Shown here piece by piece: positions 44,376 through 53,675 of a stretch of DNA of 64,000 bases. The stretch is from Deltaproteobacteria bacterium (lineage in GTDB: Bacteria; Desulfobacterota; Desulfobacteria; Desulfobacterales; SURF-15). The stretch spans positions 25,134 to 89,133 of the forward strand of contig JAFDFZ010000002.1 of NCBI GenBank assembly GCA_019309565.1. The letters are read 5' to 3'. The position numbers and the translations under genes are program-made. Below the pieces are notes generated by a model. The model saw nothing but the letters and a program-made list of their open reading frames with translations. It was not told the DNA's origin and searched no databases. How positions within the stretch are numbered: the first letter of the stretch is position 1; every line of letters begins with the position of its first letter.

Positions 44376-45476
44376 ATGGCAAGAAAACCTGTTTATGGGT
44401 TTGGTATCGTCGGCTGTGGTTTGGTGGCCGATATTCACGCCCAGGCGATAGAGGCAATGAGGGGTGGAAGGCTTGAATGTGTTTTTTCCCGCAACAAAGC
44501 AAATGCCGATAGAATCGCCAGACGATACGGCTGCGAGGCCTATACGGATTATCAATCCTTTCTTTCCCATGGGGGGCTCGATATCGTCACCATTGCGACA
44601 CCAAGTGGGGCTCATATGGAGCCGGTTCTCAAAGCCGCAAAGGCCGGTAAACATATCATATGCGAAAAACCGCTTGAGGTTACCCTTGGGCGAATCGATA
44701 AAATGATCGACGAATGCAGCAAGAACAATGTGATGCTGGCAGGAATCTTCCCCCGGCGGTTTAATGAAGCCACCATGGTATTTAAGAAAGCCGTCGAGTC
44801 CGGGCGTTTAGGCAGGATAACCATGGCGGATGCTTATATAAAGTGGTATCGAACCCAGGAATATTATGACAGCGCAGGCTGGCGGGGAACCTGGAAACTG
44901 GACGGGGGCGGCGCCATGATGAATCAGTCCATTCATACCATTGACCTCTTATATTTTCTTGCCGGAGATGTTTCAAGCGTATGTGCATATGCAGACCGCA
45001 GCATCCATGATCGAATCGAAGTGGAGGATGTTGCGGTTGCCATATTACGGTTCAAGAACGGGGCTCTGGGAGTAATTGAAGGATCCACGTCATGCTACTC
45101 ATCCCTCGGACATGCAGCCGAAGTCCATCTATGCGGCTCGGACGGATCCATCTTTATGAAGGACAACGGTTTTACGGTGTGGGAGTTTAGAAAGAAAAGG
45201 CCTTCTGATAAGAAAATCCGTGACACCCTCTGGGCAAAGGCCGGTGTCCGGGGTGCGGGAGCGGCAGATCCCTCGGCTATCGATTATGTGGGATTTCAGA
45301 AAAACTTTGAAGATGCCGTTCGAGCCTTAAGGAAAGGAACAACACCGCTTGTTGACGGCAAAGAGGCAAGGAAATCCATTGAAATCATCCTGGCAATCTA
45401 TAAATCCGCACTATCAGGCGGTAAACCGGTAAACCTCCCTCTTAAAAGAACACCTGTGCGAAGGAGCTTCCGATAG
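44376..45476 (+). CDS. Gfo/Idh/MocA family NAD(P)-dependent oxidoreductase
   Basis: A 366-residue sugar dehydrogenase-type protein. The Rossmann fold opens GFGIVGCGLVADIHAQAIEA (about 8-27). The catalytic EKP motif is in HIICEKPLEVTLG near 92-104, with a DxxxH-type motif in GGAMMNQSIHTIDLLYFLAG near 177-196. Substrates in the family include inositol, glucose and aldose-ketose pairs. It follows the preceding oxidoreductase by 62 bases with an AAAGGAG site. Together with the SDR and the IMPase-like protein it suggests multi-step redox editing of a sugar or cyclitol. The stop is TAG. Confidence 0.9.
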   Translation: MARKPVYGFGIVGCGLVADIHAQAIEAMRGGRLECVFSRNKANADRIARRYGCEAYTDYQSFLSHGGLDIVTIATPSGAHMEPVLKAAKAGKHIICEKPLEVTLGRIDKMIDECSKNNVMLAGIFPRRFNEATMVFKKAVESGRLGRITMADAYIKWYRTQEYYDSAGWRGTWKLDGGGAMMNQSIHTIDLLYFLAGDVSSVCAYADRSIHDRIEVEDVAVAILRFKNGALGVIEGSTSCYSSLGHAAEVHLCGSDGSIFMKDNGFTVWEFRKKRPSDKKIRDTLWAKAGVRGAGAADPSAIDYVGFQKNFEDAVRALRKGTTPLVDGKEARKSIEIILAIYKSALSGGKPVNLPLKRTPVRRSFR

Positions 45477-45561
45477 GGCGCGTTCCATCCAGCACTGCCA
45501 CATGTAAAATCCGAGCAGCCGGTGTGGCCGCCTGCCGGCTAGCGCACCCCCCTTATATGAG

Positions 45562-47577
45562 ATGACCGGGATGAGTGGGTGCCAGAGACAACCACAACCT
45601 TTAGCGTTTCTTAAGTCTTCCTCTTTCCTTGGTGCAGCACTGACGGTTTTTCTTTGTTTTGCCGCGGGTCAGAGTCTTGTTTTTCTTGAGCCGGCAGGCA
45701 GCATGCTCGTCTATTTTCTCATCTGGCAGATGGGCCTTGCTTTGTTGTTAATAATGCCGCACCGGTTTTCCGAAAAAGATACCACCATCTTCATTCTCAT
45801 ATCCGGTGTTCTATGTCGACTGGCCTTGCTTGCCCATCCGAACTTTTCTTCTGCCCTTTCTTTTAAGTTGCCGGGGATGATTTTCGACTTAACGGCACTA
45901 TGCCTGGTGCTGATTCTGCTGTCCGATAGGGGGCTTGATTTGCGATGGAGCATTCTATATGCATTCAATCCGGTGGTGCTTTGCAGTTTTTCGGGCAGTG
46001 GTTACGCAGATTCAATTTCAATTTCATTTCTGTTGGCTGCGCTTTGTTGTTATCATCGGGAAAAATGGATCCTGATGTTTCTGCTCATAGGAATTGCCAT
46101 CTTGTCTTTGCCGGTTACCATCATAACCCTTCCCTTTCTGGTGCGGCGGGAGAATTTGAAGTTTGTTTGGATTTCCCTGGTGCCGGTTTTGGCACTTTCT
46201 TTGGTCTTGTTTCACGGAAACCGGATATTATCGTTTATCGAAGCAAAACAACGAACACATCGCCCGAAACTTGTCGAAGAAAGGCAAAGCCCCTTTTTGA
46301 CTGAACTGCAGGGCAAGCTCACACGGTTGAATTTCGATCTGAGAACCACCGAAGCGATACTGCAGGGTTTTCAGTTTAAAGGATCGTTATACAAGAATGC
46401 CCACCGTTCACCTGTCTATCTATCATGCTTGAAGACCCTGGGCAGCTTTTCACCCGCTGTCCTTGGTTTAGGATTGAGCCTTTGCGCGATTCTTTTATTT
46501 GGCTACTTGCACCTGCATCCTCAAAAAAACCTATATCACCTCAACGATCCCGTGTCCGGTTGTTTTTTTGTGCTTGGAGCGTGGATCATCCTGTTCCCGG
46601 AAGTTCGTTATTGGCAACTTACCTGGATCGTTCCATTCCTGGCACTTCGGCCTGCATTTTCCTGGATGCTTCTATGTCTTAGTTTTGGAGTTTACTTCAC
46701 AGCGGTGGGTGGTTCTTCCATAGAAGCCGGTAGATGGATTCTTCCTCTATGGTTGCAGGCGGTTATATGGGGGCCTTTTTATGGAAAACTGCTCCACGAA
46801 ATCCGTTTGGCGAAGGCTCGAGCCAAAGCCCCTGCTGGTGACATCCCGCCTCAAGCTGTTTCGGTGGTGATTCCCACATTAAACGAGTCCGATTTCATCT
46901 CCCGCTGCATCCGCTCTGTTTTAAAAGACCCGGCGGTAACCGAAGTGATCGTTGTGGATGGAGGCTCAACAGACGGCACGAATCGTATCGCCAAACGCTG
47001 TGGAGCGAGAGTGATCGATTACCATACAAACCATCAGCCCGGAACGGGACGTGGAGGTCAGATTAATGCAGGCATCAAAGCTGCAACAAAGGATGTGGTG
47101 GCGATCGTTCATGCCGATACCCGCATAACGTATCCCACATTCAAGAAAATATTGGATTTGCTCCGCAATCAACCAATGATCGTGGGCGGAGCTGTCGGAA
47201 GCGTATTCGATCAGTGCGGGTTGAGCTTTCGTCTGCTGGAGATTGCCAACGACTTCCGGGCGGTTTGCATGGGCGTCAGCTTCGGGGATCAGGTTCAATT
47301 TTTTCGTCGCAAGCCGGTCCTTGAAGCGAGGCTGTTTCCTCCCATTGCGTTGATGGAGGATGTTGAGTTTGCAATCCGGTTGCATCGACTGGGTCGGCAG
47401 ACGTATCTTTTCGGAGATGCTGTTGTCTCGGCCCGCAAATGGAAGGAAAGAGGTTTCGGTCATGCCTTTACTGTGGTTAAGCTGCTTTTCGCTTATCTAT
47501 GGCAGAGGTTATGGAAAACACCGGATACCCAGAAAATGTATCGACAATATTACCGTAAAACCACCTCGTCTAAGTAA
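45562..47577 (+). CDS. GT-C-like membrane domain fused to GT2 glycosyltransferase
   Basis: A 671-residue fusion. Residues about 15-420 form a polytopic membrane domain with about ten hydrophobic segments and features of GT-C mannosyltransferases (ILYAFNPVVLCSFSGSGYAD, FVLGAWIILFPEVRYWQLTW). From about 433 a GT2/GT-A domain follows: VSVVIPTLNESDFISRCI, VIVVDGGSTDGT, VAIVHADTRI (DxD-like), and LMEDVEFAIRLHRLG. This GT2 type resembles the rSAM/selenodomain-associated transferase family (TIGR04283). The two halves could act in sequence on one lipid-linked or membrane glycan. It lies in the carbohydrate cluster and is followed by another polytopic protein. Confidence 0.83.
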   Translation: MTGMSGCQRQPQPLAFLKSSSFLGAALTVFLCFAAGQSLVFLEPAGSMLVYFLIWQMGLALLLIMPHRFSEKDTTIFILISGVLCRLALLAHPNFSSALSFKLPGMIFDLTALCLVLILLSDRGLDLRWSILYAFNPVVLCSFSGSGYADSISISFLLAALCCYHREKWILMFLLIGIAILSLPVTIITLPFLVRRENLKFVWISLVPVLALSLVLFHGNRILSFIEAKQRTHRPKLVEERQSPFLTELQGKLTRLNFDLRTTEAILQGFQFKGSLYKNAHRSPVYLSCLKTLGSFSPAVLGLGLSLCAILLFGYLHLHPQKNLYHLNDPVSGCFFVLGAWIILFPEVRYWQLTWIVPFLALRPAFSWMLLCLSFGVYFTAVGGSSIEAGRWILPLWLQAVIWGPFYGKLLHEIRLAKARAKAPAGDIPPQAVSVVIPTLNESDFISRCIRSVLKDPAVTEVIVVDGGSTDGTNRIAKRCGARVIDYHTNHQPGTGRGGQINAGIKAATKDVVAIVHADTRITYPTFKKILDLLRNQPMIVGGAVGSVFDQCGLSFRLLEIANDFRAVCMGVSFGDQVQFFRRKPVLEARLFPPIALMEDVEFAIRLHRLGRQTYLFGDAVVSARKWKERGFGHAFTVVKLLFAYLWQRLWKTPDTQKMYRQYYRKTTSSK

Positions 47578-47675
47578 CCAAACACTTTTTCCTATGGTTG
47601 TCTGTTTTAATGTTTTATGGCAAAACTTTTACACTAAAACAATTCTGCTCGTAAAATGAAACAGATTAAACGAAG

Positions 47676-48863
47676 GTGAGGTTGTTTTTGGAATTGCGTC
47701 GCCGTCGATTCGGCCTGTTGATGTTTGCCCTTCTGTTCCTTTTCTTTTTCGGGTTTTACCTGTTCAACCAGCGGTATACCACCCGGTGGATATACTGGTT
47801 CGACGATTGGATTTTTTATGCTGATACCAGCACTTACTATTCGACAATGAAAAATTTTTCTTTGGAGGGAGAAGTTCGCAAACATCCCCTTTTTTCTGTA
47901 TTGGTGCATCCCATGGTTGCTGTTGCAAAAACGGTGTTTGATATTAAGACACGCCAGGCTGTGAAAATGGTGATCGCCGCTGTTGCGGCGCTAAATATCG
48001 CGCTTGTGTTTGTGCTGCTCTACTCTGCCCTTGCCGATGTGCATACAGCGCTTTTGTTTACCGGTTTTTACGGGGTTTTATTTTCCAATCTTGTCTTTTT
48101 CTCCATCCCGGAGACCTATAGTCTGACGAATTTGGGTATCGGGGCCTATTTTATTCTTACGGTAAGGTTTCATGAAAGGATTACTCCGTATCGCAGCGTT
48201 ATTCTCGGTATTACCGCAGGACTCGGCGCTCTTTTAAACCCGCCGCTGGGACTGCTGCTCTTTTCCCTGTACACCATGTGCCTTTTGCAGCATGGTTTGC
48301 GACAGGGTCTAAAACTTGCTTTACCGCCGACCCTGGTGGCCGTGTTCATTTTTACAGGAGCGAATTTTCTGCTCTATGGATTCGATTACATCGAGCATTC
48401 CCAAAAGCTTGTCAGCAGATGGGCTTCTTTTTCCAACTATTTCGATCCGGTAAAATGGTTCAATGTGGGCATTTCCTTTTTTATTTTCGGTGCCATCTCA
48501 CCTCTTCAAGAACTGGAGCGGTCCATTCGGCTCGAACACGCCCTGGCATATTTTCACTCACCCATCAAAGCAGTAATAGTTTCTATTTTTACAGCTCTTG
48601 TGGCATATTCACTAACAACAGCGGCAAGGCGAAGGACCGATATGCTCCTTTTAGCATCCGTCACATGGATTGTGGTTCTTTACCTGTTTTATGTTTATTT
48701 CAATCCAAACGAAGCCTTCCTGTATTCACCTCAAATACAGGTTCCCTTTATTTTGATTCTGGCAACCGGATTTGATGAGATTAACTGGAAATGGAAACAG
48801 ATTGCTTTCTTGGTGTTTATCTTCGGCGTTGGCTATATCAACATGAGATGCTTTTTAAGTTAG
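47676..48863 (+). CDS. Polytopic membrane protein of unknown function (possible GT-C fold)
   Basis: A 395-residue protein starting at a GTG, with roughly nine hydrophobic segments. TM1 is at about 12-30 (FGLLMFALLFLFFFGFYLF), and others lie near 100-120, 130-160, 172-195, 205-225, 285-305 and 325-385. A loop after TM1 contains YWFDDWIFYADTSTYYSTMK, where acidic residues resemble the DD/DE loop of GT-C glycosyltransferases. HPLFSVLVHP and FNPNEAFLYSPQ also fit that class. No family is recognised with certainty. It follows the GT-C/GT2 fusion and probably belongs to the same glycan pathway. Confidence 0.72.
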   Translation: MRLFLELRRRRFGLLMFALLFLFFFGFYLFNQRYTTRWIYWFDDWIFYADTSTYYSTMKNFSLEGEVRKHPLFSVLVHPMVAVAKTVFDIKTRQAVKMVIAAVAALNIALVFVLLYSALADVHTALLFTGFYGVLFSNLVFFSIPETYSLTNLGIGAYFILTVRFHERITPYRSVILGITAGLGALLNPPLGLLLFSLYTMCLLQHGLRQGLKLALPPTLVAVFIFTGANFLLYGFDYIEHSQKLVSRWASFSNYFDPVKWFNVGISFFIFGAISPLQELERSIRLEHALAYFHSPIKAVIVSIFTALVAYSLTTAARRRTDMLLLASVTWIVVLYLFYVYFNPNEAFLYSPQIQVPFILILATGFDEINWKWKQIAFLVFIFGVGYINMRCFLS

Positions 48864-48925
48864 GGGTTTTACTCCAATTCCGTCTGAAGTAGAACAGGGA
48901 AAAATAGTGGGCTTAAGTGAACTGA

Positions 48926-49021
48926 ACCCCGTTTTTTTAAAACGACCCAAAAGGCACAGTTGTCTGTTACTGATAAATCATGCGTACCGGCCATTTTACC
49001 ATTTCCGAATGAAGTACAGGG
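48926..49021. repeat. Dispersed repeat family B, degenerate copy 4
   Basis: Starts ACCCCGTTTTTTTAAAACG. It shares AAAAGGCACAG, TTACTGATAAATCATGCGTAC and CATTTTACC with the 19.5 kb copy (AAAAGGCACAG, TACTGATAAGTCACGCGTAC). The right end is eroded (AAGTACAGGG instead of AACTACGGGG). It lies between two convergent genes. Confidence 0.55.
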
Positions 49022-49085
49022 AAAAGCATAGGACCCAAAGACATAATCAGTTTGAATAATTGAGGAGCGGGAAGGTTTTTCGAAT

Positions 49086-50477
49086 CTATAAGACAAGATC
49101 TTTTTCGATGATGGTTCCTTCTTTGATCACGGCCTGTTTGGGTTTTCGGTTTATTATTTTGACATTCCCCCTTACTGTTACATTGGCCTCGAAACGCACA
49201 TCTCCCTCAACGGTCAAAGATTCACACTCGATGAGCGATGGAACCCGATCCGGAAATCTTGAGTCGAATTGATCGATTTTTCCAAAGAATTTCGGATCAA
49301 GCTTAACCGCAATGTTCACGGTTTGAGTTTCGGGGTTCGGAACGAGCCGGTAATCTTCTGTCAGCAGGTATCGATCGGAGCGAATCACCAAAAGATCGTC
49401 GGTGGTCTTGACCGGTAAAAAACGGTTTTTTCCAACTTTTACCGCCGTGGCGCCCTGGAAAAGAGAAATGGCTGAGCCCATGGCGGTTTCAATTTGATAT
49501 ACGGCAGGCGAGCTGGCATCTCTTGGGTCAAGGGGTTTGGGGTTAAGGATCATGGGAAGCCGCACCATGGCCTCTTTTCGTAAAAGTTCTTTCAATGCCT
49601 CTAGATTAAGCCAGATGTTGTTTGTATTGAAAAAGCAATGATAGTGAATATTCTGGAAGGTTTCGAGATCCCTTTCAGGGCACTGGGCGATTTCTCTTAA
49701 AATCAACTGCCCCGTGTTGAGCCTTACCAGGTGTCCGCCTTTAACATCAAGGGGGCCCCTTTGGGATATTTCCATCATGAAAGGAAATCTGTTTTCCACA
49801 AAATACCCCAGCAGTGCGTCATCCAGGGTGGCTCCCAGGTTGTCCGAATTTGAAATAAATGCATAAGTGATGCCCTGGCCGAGCAGTCGTTCTAAGGTTC
49901 CAGAGGAATAAAGCGCGGTGTAGATATCCCCATGGCCCGGTGGATTCCACTCCAGATGAGGATCTTGGGGCCAGCAGGCCGGTGAGAGGTCTTCCCGGAG
50001 TATTTTCGGAAATTTGTTTTGCAAAAAGTAAAGCGGCGGATCGACCGAATTAAGCCGGTCAACGGCCTCAAGAGTATCCTGATGGGTGTTGAAGCTGTTC
50101 ATGAAGCATAATTTTATTCCCTGCCTGGCGGCCTGGTTCAAGGTAATTTCCAGAAACGAGCGGCCGTCTTTCACCTCAATAAGAGATTTTGCTCCGCTAA
50201 GGCCCATGCTGGTGCCAAGCCCGCCGTTTAGCACAATCATCACGGCGTTTTCGTATGCTGTTCTGCCGACCTTTTCATAGGAGGCTAGAGTTGAGACGTC
50301 GGGAAACTCATCAGCCCCAATGGGCGTAACGTCTTCCTCGCAAACCAAACCGGTTTCGCCTTTAACAAGCAGTTTGTAATAATACACGAAGGTATCTATG
50401 ACGGTTGGCGAAAGCCCTCTTTTTTTCATTTTATCAATAAATGCTGGAAGATATGGGGCCTGGCCGGAATCATCCAC
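49086..50477 (-). CDS. UTP-glucose-1-phosphate uridylyltransferase (eukaryotic UDPGP type)
   Basis: A 463-residue enzyme making UDP-glucose. The nucleotide-binding loop VLNGGLGTSMGLSGAK lies at 82-97, and EVKDGRSFLEI, NPPGHGDIYTAL and ISNSDNLGATLD follow. The C-terminal part carries a left-handed beta-helix-like stretch (LTVEGDVRFEANVTVRGNVK). This is the UDPGP family of eukaryotes and a few bacteria, not the GalU family. It faces the sugar cluster and is the only nucleotide-sugar pyrophosphorylase in the window. UDP-glucose could feed the glycosyltransferases or the glucan synthase at 30 kb. The stop is TAG. Confidence 0.92.
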   Translation of the reverse strand: MDDSGQAPYLPAFIDKMKKRGLSPTVIDTFVYYYKLLVKGETGLVCEEDVTPIGADEFPDVSTLASYEKVGRTAYENAVMIVLNGGLGTSMGLSGAKSLIEVKDGRSFLEITLNQAARQGIKLCFMNSFNTHQDTLEAVDRLNSVDPPLYFLQNKFPKILREDLSPACWPQDPHLEWNPPGHGDIYTALYSSGTLERLLGQGITYAFISNSDNLGATLDDALLGYFVENRFPFMMEISQRGPLDVKGGHLVRLNTGQLILREIAQCPERDLETFQNIHYHCFFNTNNIWLNLEALKELLRKEAMVRLPMILNPKPLDPRDASSPAVYQIETAMGSAISLFQGATAVKVGKNRFLPVKTTDDLLVIRSDRYLLTEDYRLVPNPETQTVNIAVKLDPKFFGKIDQFDSRFPDRVPSLIECESLTVEGDVRFEANVTVRGNVKIINRKPKQAVIKEGTIIEKDLVL

Positions 50478-50680
50478 CGTTTACTGCCTCCTGTCAGTTT
50501 GATCTCCGCTGCTACCGGTGAAACTATATGCAGATCAGCTTTTTGTCAATATGCCTGTATTTGTGTTAATCTATTATGAAAAGCTTAAATGTGAAGTTGT
50601 AATTGGAGGCTGTTAGAGATTCCCCTCAACGATAACAAGTTGTCGATGTGATGGCGCTTAATCGCTCAGGTGCAAGACAT

Positions 50681-51367
50681 ATGTCAGGGCATGATAACAG
50701 ATGTTGCTTATATCGGTATTTTTCACTCTTGTTGATCGTGCAGATCATTTTTTACGCTATAAGCGGCTGTTCAACCATATCAAAACCTGTGCCTCGGAAA
50801 TCGGCTGCCAAGATAAGAATATGCAATGAGCGGGCAGATGAGGCACTAAAAAACAAGGATTATGAAACCGGCATTCTTTTGCATCAGCAATTAATTGAAA
50901 GGCAACCTGATAATGCGCTTGCTCTCTATCACCTCGGGTATGCCTATGGACAAACAGGTGATCGAAAACAGGAAGTCTATTACTATGAAAAGGCCATTTC
51001 AGAGGGGCTTAACCGAAATGCAGAACTCTTTTTCAACCTGGGCATGGCCTATGGTGAATTGAACATGATCCCCAAAGCCATATCTGCTTTCAAATCCGCT
51101 GTTCAGTTAAATCCCAAAAGTGCTGATAATCATTTCGGTCTGGCACAGGCATATGAGGCGAATGCGGATTTTGCTTCAGCAGAGATTGAGTTTTTAGAAG
51201 CGATAGAAATTGATCCCAAGCACTTGGACGCACGGTTGTATTTGAGCATATTATATGTAGACAGAGGTTATTTTACAAAAGCTCGCAGCCAGTTGAAAAA
51301 AATACTGGAAATAGACCCAGAGCATCAAATCGCCCGCCGTATGCTGAACAGCATCGAAAAAGAGTGA
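50681..51367 (+). CDS. TPR-repeat lipoprotein
   Basis: Start uncertain: ATG 50681 (228 residues) is chosen over GTG 50648 because it puts the signal peptide near the N-terminus and has AGGTG upstream. The lipobox AISGC gives an acylated Cys. About five TPR units follow from residue 55 (ALALYHLGYAYGQTG, AELFFNLGMAYGELN, ADNHFGLAQAYEAN). It is an outer- or inner-membrane-anchored scaffold of unknown partners. It is convergent with the Pal gene, separated by 135 bases in which I see nothing. Confidence 0.82.
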   Translation: MSGHDNRCCLYRYFSLLLIVQIIFYAISGCSTISKPVPRKSAAKIRICNERADEALKNKDYETGILLHQQLIERQPDNALALYHLGYAYGQTGDRKQEVYYYEKAISEGLNRNAELFFNLGMAYGELNMIPKAISAFKSAVQLNPKSADNHFGLAQAYEANADFASAEIEFLEAIEIDPKHLDARLYLSILYVDRGYFTKARSQLKKILEIDPEHQIARRMLNSIEKE

Positions 51368-51502
51368 CAGGAATCTATTGTCGGTCCTTTAAATGCACAG
51401 GCGCTCCGCCTTCTTCCCCGATTACGATAAGGAGTGATTCGTGTATATTGATTGCGACACTGAGCACTGAGTTGTTCAAAAACACGGATCGGAGTGGACT
51501 AT

Positions 51503-52114
51503 CTATCTCCTTATAAGCTTGAATTCGTCTCTTCTGTTTTTGGCCCACGCTTCTTCGCTGTGACCAGAATCTACCGGCCGCTCTTCTCCGTAGCTTACGA
51601 TTGATATTCTGTTTGCCTCGATTCCCAGCATCTGAAGATACCTTCGAGCAGCGCGGGCCCTGCTTTCACCAAGAGCCAAGTTATAACCGCTGGACCCCCT
51701 TTCATCACAATGTCCTTCGATGTGCACGTCAAAGCGGGGGTTTTCCCGCAGCCAGTCTGCCAGTTTTCTTAAAGTTGCCCGAGCATCTGGTGTTAAATCG
51801 GATTTGTCGAACTCAAAGTAAATGGGATTTGATTCAAAAGCGCGAATCTCAGATAAAAGCCTCTCTTCTATTTTTTCTTCTTTTAGCATGGCAAGTGATT
51901 TTAGTTTCTCTTTTTTTTCGGCCTCAAGATCCATCGCTTTTTGTTCTTCTGCCGATGGCCCGGCGGGTTTAGCAATCTCTTTTGCCTCCGGAGACACGAC
52001 ACGGGGTTTTCCGGCTTCAACCGGCCTGATATCTTTCTTTGCACATGAAAAAAGAAAGATCAGCGATATCCAAACAAGGATCACGGGCAACAAACGTCGA
52101 TTCTTGTTTTCCAT
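51503..52114 (-). CDS. pal: Peptidoglycan-associated lipoprotein Pal (OmpA family)
   Basis: A 203-residue lipoprotein. The signal peptide ends in the lipobox LIFLFSC (Cys24). A charged, probably helical linker (about 30-90) follows, and then the OmpA C-terminal domain (about 95-200). That domain contains PIYFEFDKSDLTPDARATLR, HIEGHCDERGSSGYNLALGE and ANRISIVSYGEERPVD, with the Asp and Arg that bind diaminopimelate. Pal ties the outer membrane to peptidoglycan as part of Tol-Pal. tolB/tolA are not in the window. It lies 14 bases after the DksA-type gene. A strong AAAGGAGG site is present; the stop is TAG. Confidence 0.92.
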   Translation of the reverse strand: MENKNRRLLPVILVWISLIFLFSCAKKDIRPVEAGKPRVVSPEAKEIAKPAGPSAEEQKAMDLEAEKKEKLKSLAMLKEEKIEERLLSEIRAFESNPIYFEFDKSDLTPDARATLRKLADWLRENPRFDVHIEGHCDERGSSGYNLALGESRARAARRYLQMLGIEANRISIVSYGEERPVDSGHSEEAWAKNRRDEFKLIRR

Positions 52115-52128
52115 GAAAACACCTCCTT

Positions 52129-52530
52129 TTAAATGCTCGATGTCTTTTCAAGCTTTTCCTGACAGTTTCGGCAGCGCACGACATGAGGCATGACCTGGAG
52201 TCGAGCCGGTTGAATCCAACCTCCGCAGCTCTGACATCGGCCATAAGCCCCCTTTTCGATTCGATTAAGGGCTTGCTCGATGGATTGCAATTCTTGGTGC
52301 TTGAGTTCGATTAGAGAAAAAAGCGTGCTCTCCCTTAGTTCTTCTAAGGCATCATCTCCATGATCTCTGACCAACTGAACGAGATTTTGATGCTCTTCTC
52401 CGGCGCCTTCTTCAATATCTTCCATTATTTCCTTCCATAACTCTTCTTTTCGCAAAAGCAAGCGATTTTTGATTTCGTTGAGTTCCTCTTCAGTAAGCGC
52501 TCTTCTTTTGTCTTTATCCCTGGCCGGCAT
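52129..52530 (-). CDS. TraR/DksA-family zinc finger protein
   Basis: A 133-residue protein. A charged coiled coil (about 10-85) is followed by the C4 zinc finger CQSCGG...CRNC near 99-123, preceded by RIEKGAYGRC, the usual DksA/TraR pattern. DksA-type proteins enter the RNA polymerase secondary channel and act with ppGpp. It lacks the DxxDxA tip in obvious form (DHGDDAL is the nearest match, near residues 57-63), so its effect on polymerase is uncertain. It precedes pal by 14 bases, so the two are probably co-transcribed. Confidence 0.87.
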   Translation of the reverse strand: MPARDKDKRRALTEEELNEIKNRLLLRKEELWKEIMEDIEEGAGEEHQNLVQLVRDHGDDALEELRESTLFSLIELKHQELQSIEQALNRIEKGAYGRCQSCGGWIQPARLQVMPHVVRCRNCQEKLEKTSSI

Positions 52531-52751
52531 TTCAACCTCTCCTTCGACTTAATAAGTTACCTGCGGGATCTGGAAGCTTTTCTTAACCACACATCTCCTT
52601 AAATGTCTTCTGTACCCGCTTCCTTCATACTTGCAGATTTGGTGGATTTTAGCAAGCATGCAGATTTTTGGTCGTTAAAATCCCTAAGTTTCAAATTTTC
52701 AGTAAAATTCAAGCCTTAAAACAAGGCGACGGTTTTTAACCGAAGATCCAC

Positions 52752-53675
52752 TTACAATTGTTCGGGTGTAAAAGTCACGACCTCATCTATGGACTTTGCA
52801 TCTGAAAACAGCATTACCAGCCGATCGATCCCCATGGCGTTTCCTGCAGCAGGAGGCATATCCTTCAATGACTCCAGGAACTTTTCCGGCATGGGATAGA
52901 CGGGCTTTCCGGAAATTAACCGATGGTGCAATTCCCTTTCAAATCGTTCACGCTGCTCAACCGGATCTTTAAGCTCGGTAAATCCATTGCAAAGCTCAAG
53001 GCCACCGATATAGAGCTCAAACCGCTCAGCAAGATTTGGATTTTCGGGTTTCAATCGGGCAAGTGCCGCACGGCAGGCCGGATAATCATAGAGGAAAACC
53101 GGCTTTTGCTCAGGCAGTTTGGGCTCGATATCAAATATCATGATCTCATCAAACCTATTCTCATTTAATGCGGTTTCCATGCTGACGGATGCAAATGTTT
53201 CAAAGGCTTCCTTTAAGGATATTTTGAGCCAGGGCGGTCTGAGATCAACCTTTTGATTCTGATAAAGAATGGAATCTCTGCAGCCCAGGGTTTGGGCCAC
53301 ATACCGTATCATCTCTTCGGTTTGCTGCATGATGTTTAAATAGCTGGCTCCCTGCACATACCACTCAAGCAGGGAAAACTCGGGAAGATGTCGCCTCCCG
53401 CGTTCCTTTTGACGAAATACCTTGCATATTTGATAAATTCTGGGATAACCTTCTGCCAGCAGTCGCTTCATGCAAAGTTCCGGGGAAGTTTGCAGAAACC
53501 AGTTTCCCGAACTTTGGGCATCGATATGCTCTTCCGGAGCGGGGGCCGGGATGCGAACAGGGGTATCCACTTCAAGGTAATCGCGGCTTGCAAAAAAATT
53601 CCGGATCTCTTTAATTATTTTAGATCTTAAAATTAAGTTTTCCCTTACATGACAAAGATTTTTCAAGCTCTTCAT
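52752..53675 (-). CDS. epmA: Elongation factor P lysine ligase EpmA
   Basis: A 307-residue class II lysyl-tRNA-synthetase-like protein without an anticodon domain. Motif 2 (YQICKVFRQKERGRRHLPEF) and motif 3 (AMGIDRLVMLF) are present, and LQTSPELCMKRLLAEG is family-typical. EpmA attaches beta-lysine to EF-P for translation of polyproline stretches. The efp and epmB genes are not in the window. It is divergent from the aminotransferase gene across a 339-base spacer. Confidence 0.92.
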   Translation of the reverse strand: MKSLKNLCHVRENLILRSKIIKEIRNFFASRDYLEVDTPVRIPAPAPEEHIDAQSSGNWFLQTSPELCMKRLLAEGYPRIYQICKVFRQKERGRRHLPEFSLLEWYVQGASYLNIMQQTEEMIRYVAQTLGCRDSILYQNQKVDLRPPWLKISLKEAFETFASVSMETALNENRFDEIMIFDIEPKLPEQKPVFLYDYPACRAALARLKPENPNLAERFELYIGGLELCNGFTELKDPVEQRERFERELHHRLISGKPVYPMPEKFLESLKDMPPAAGNAMGIDRLVMLFSDAKSIDEVVTFTPEQL

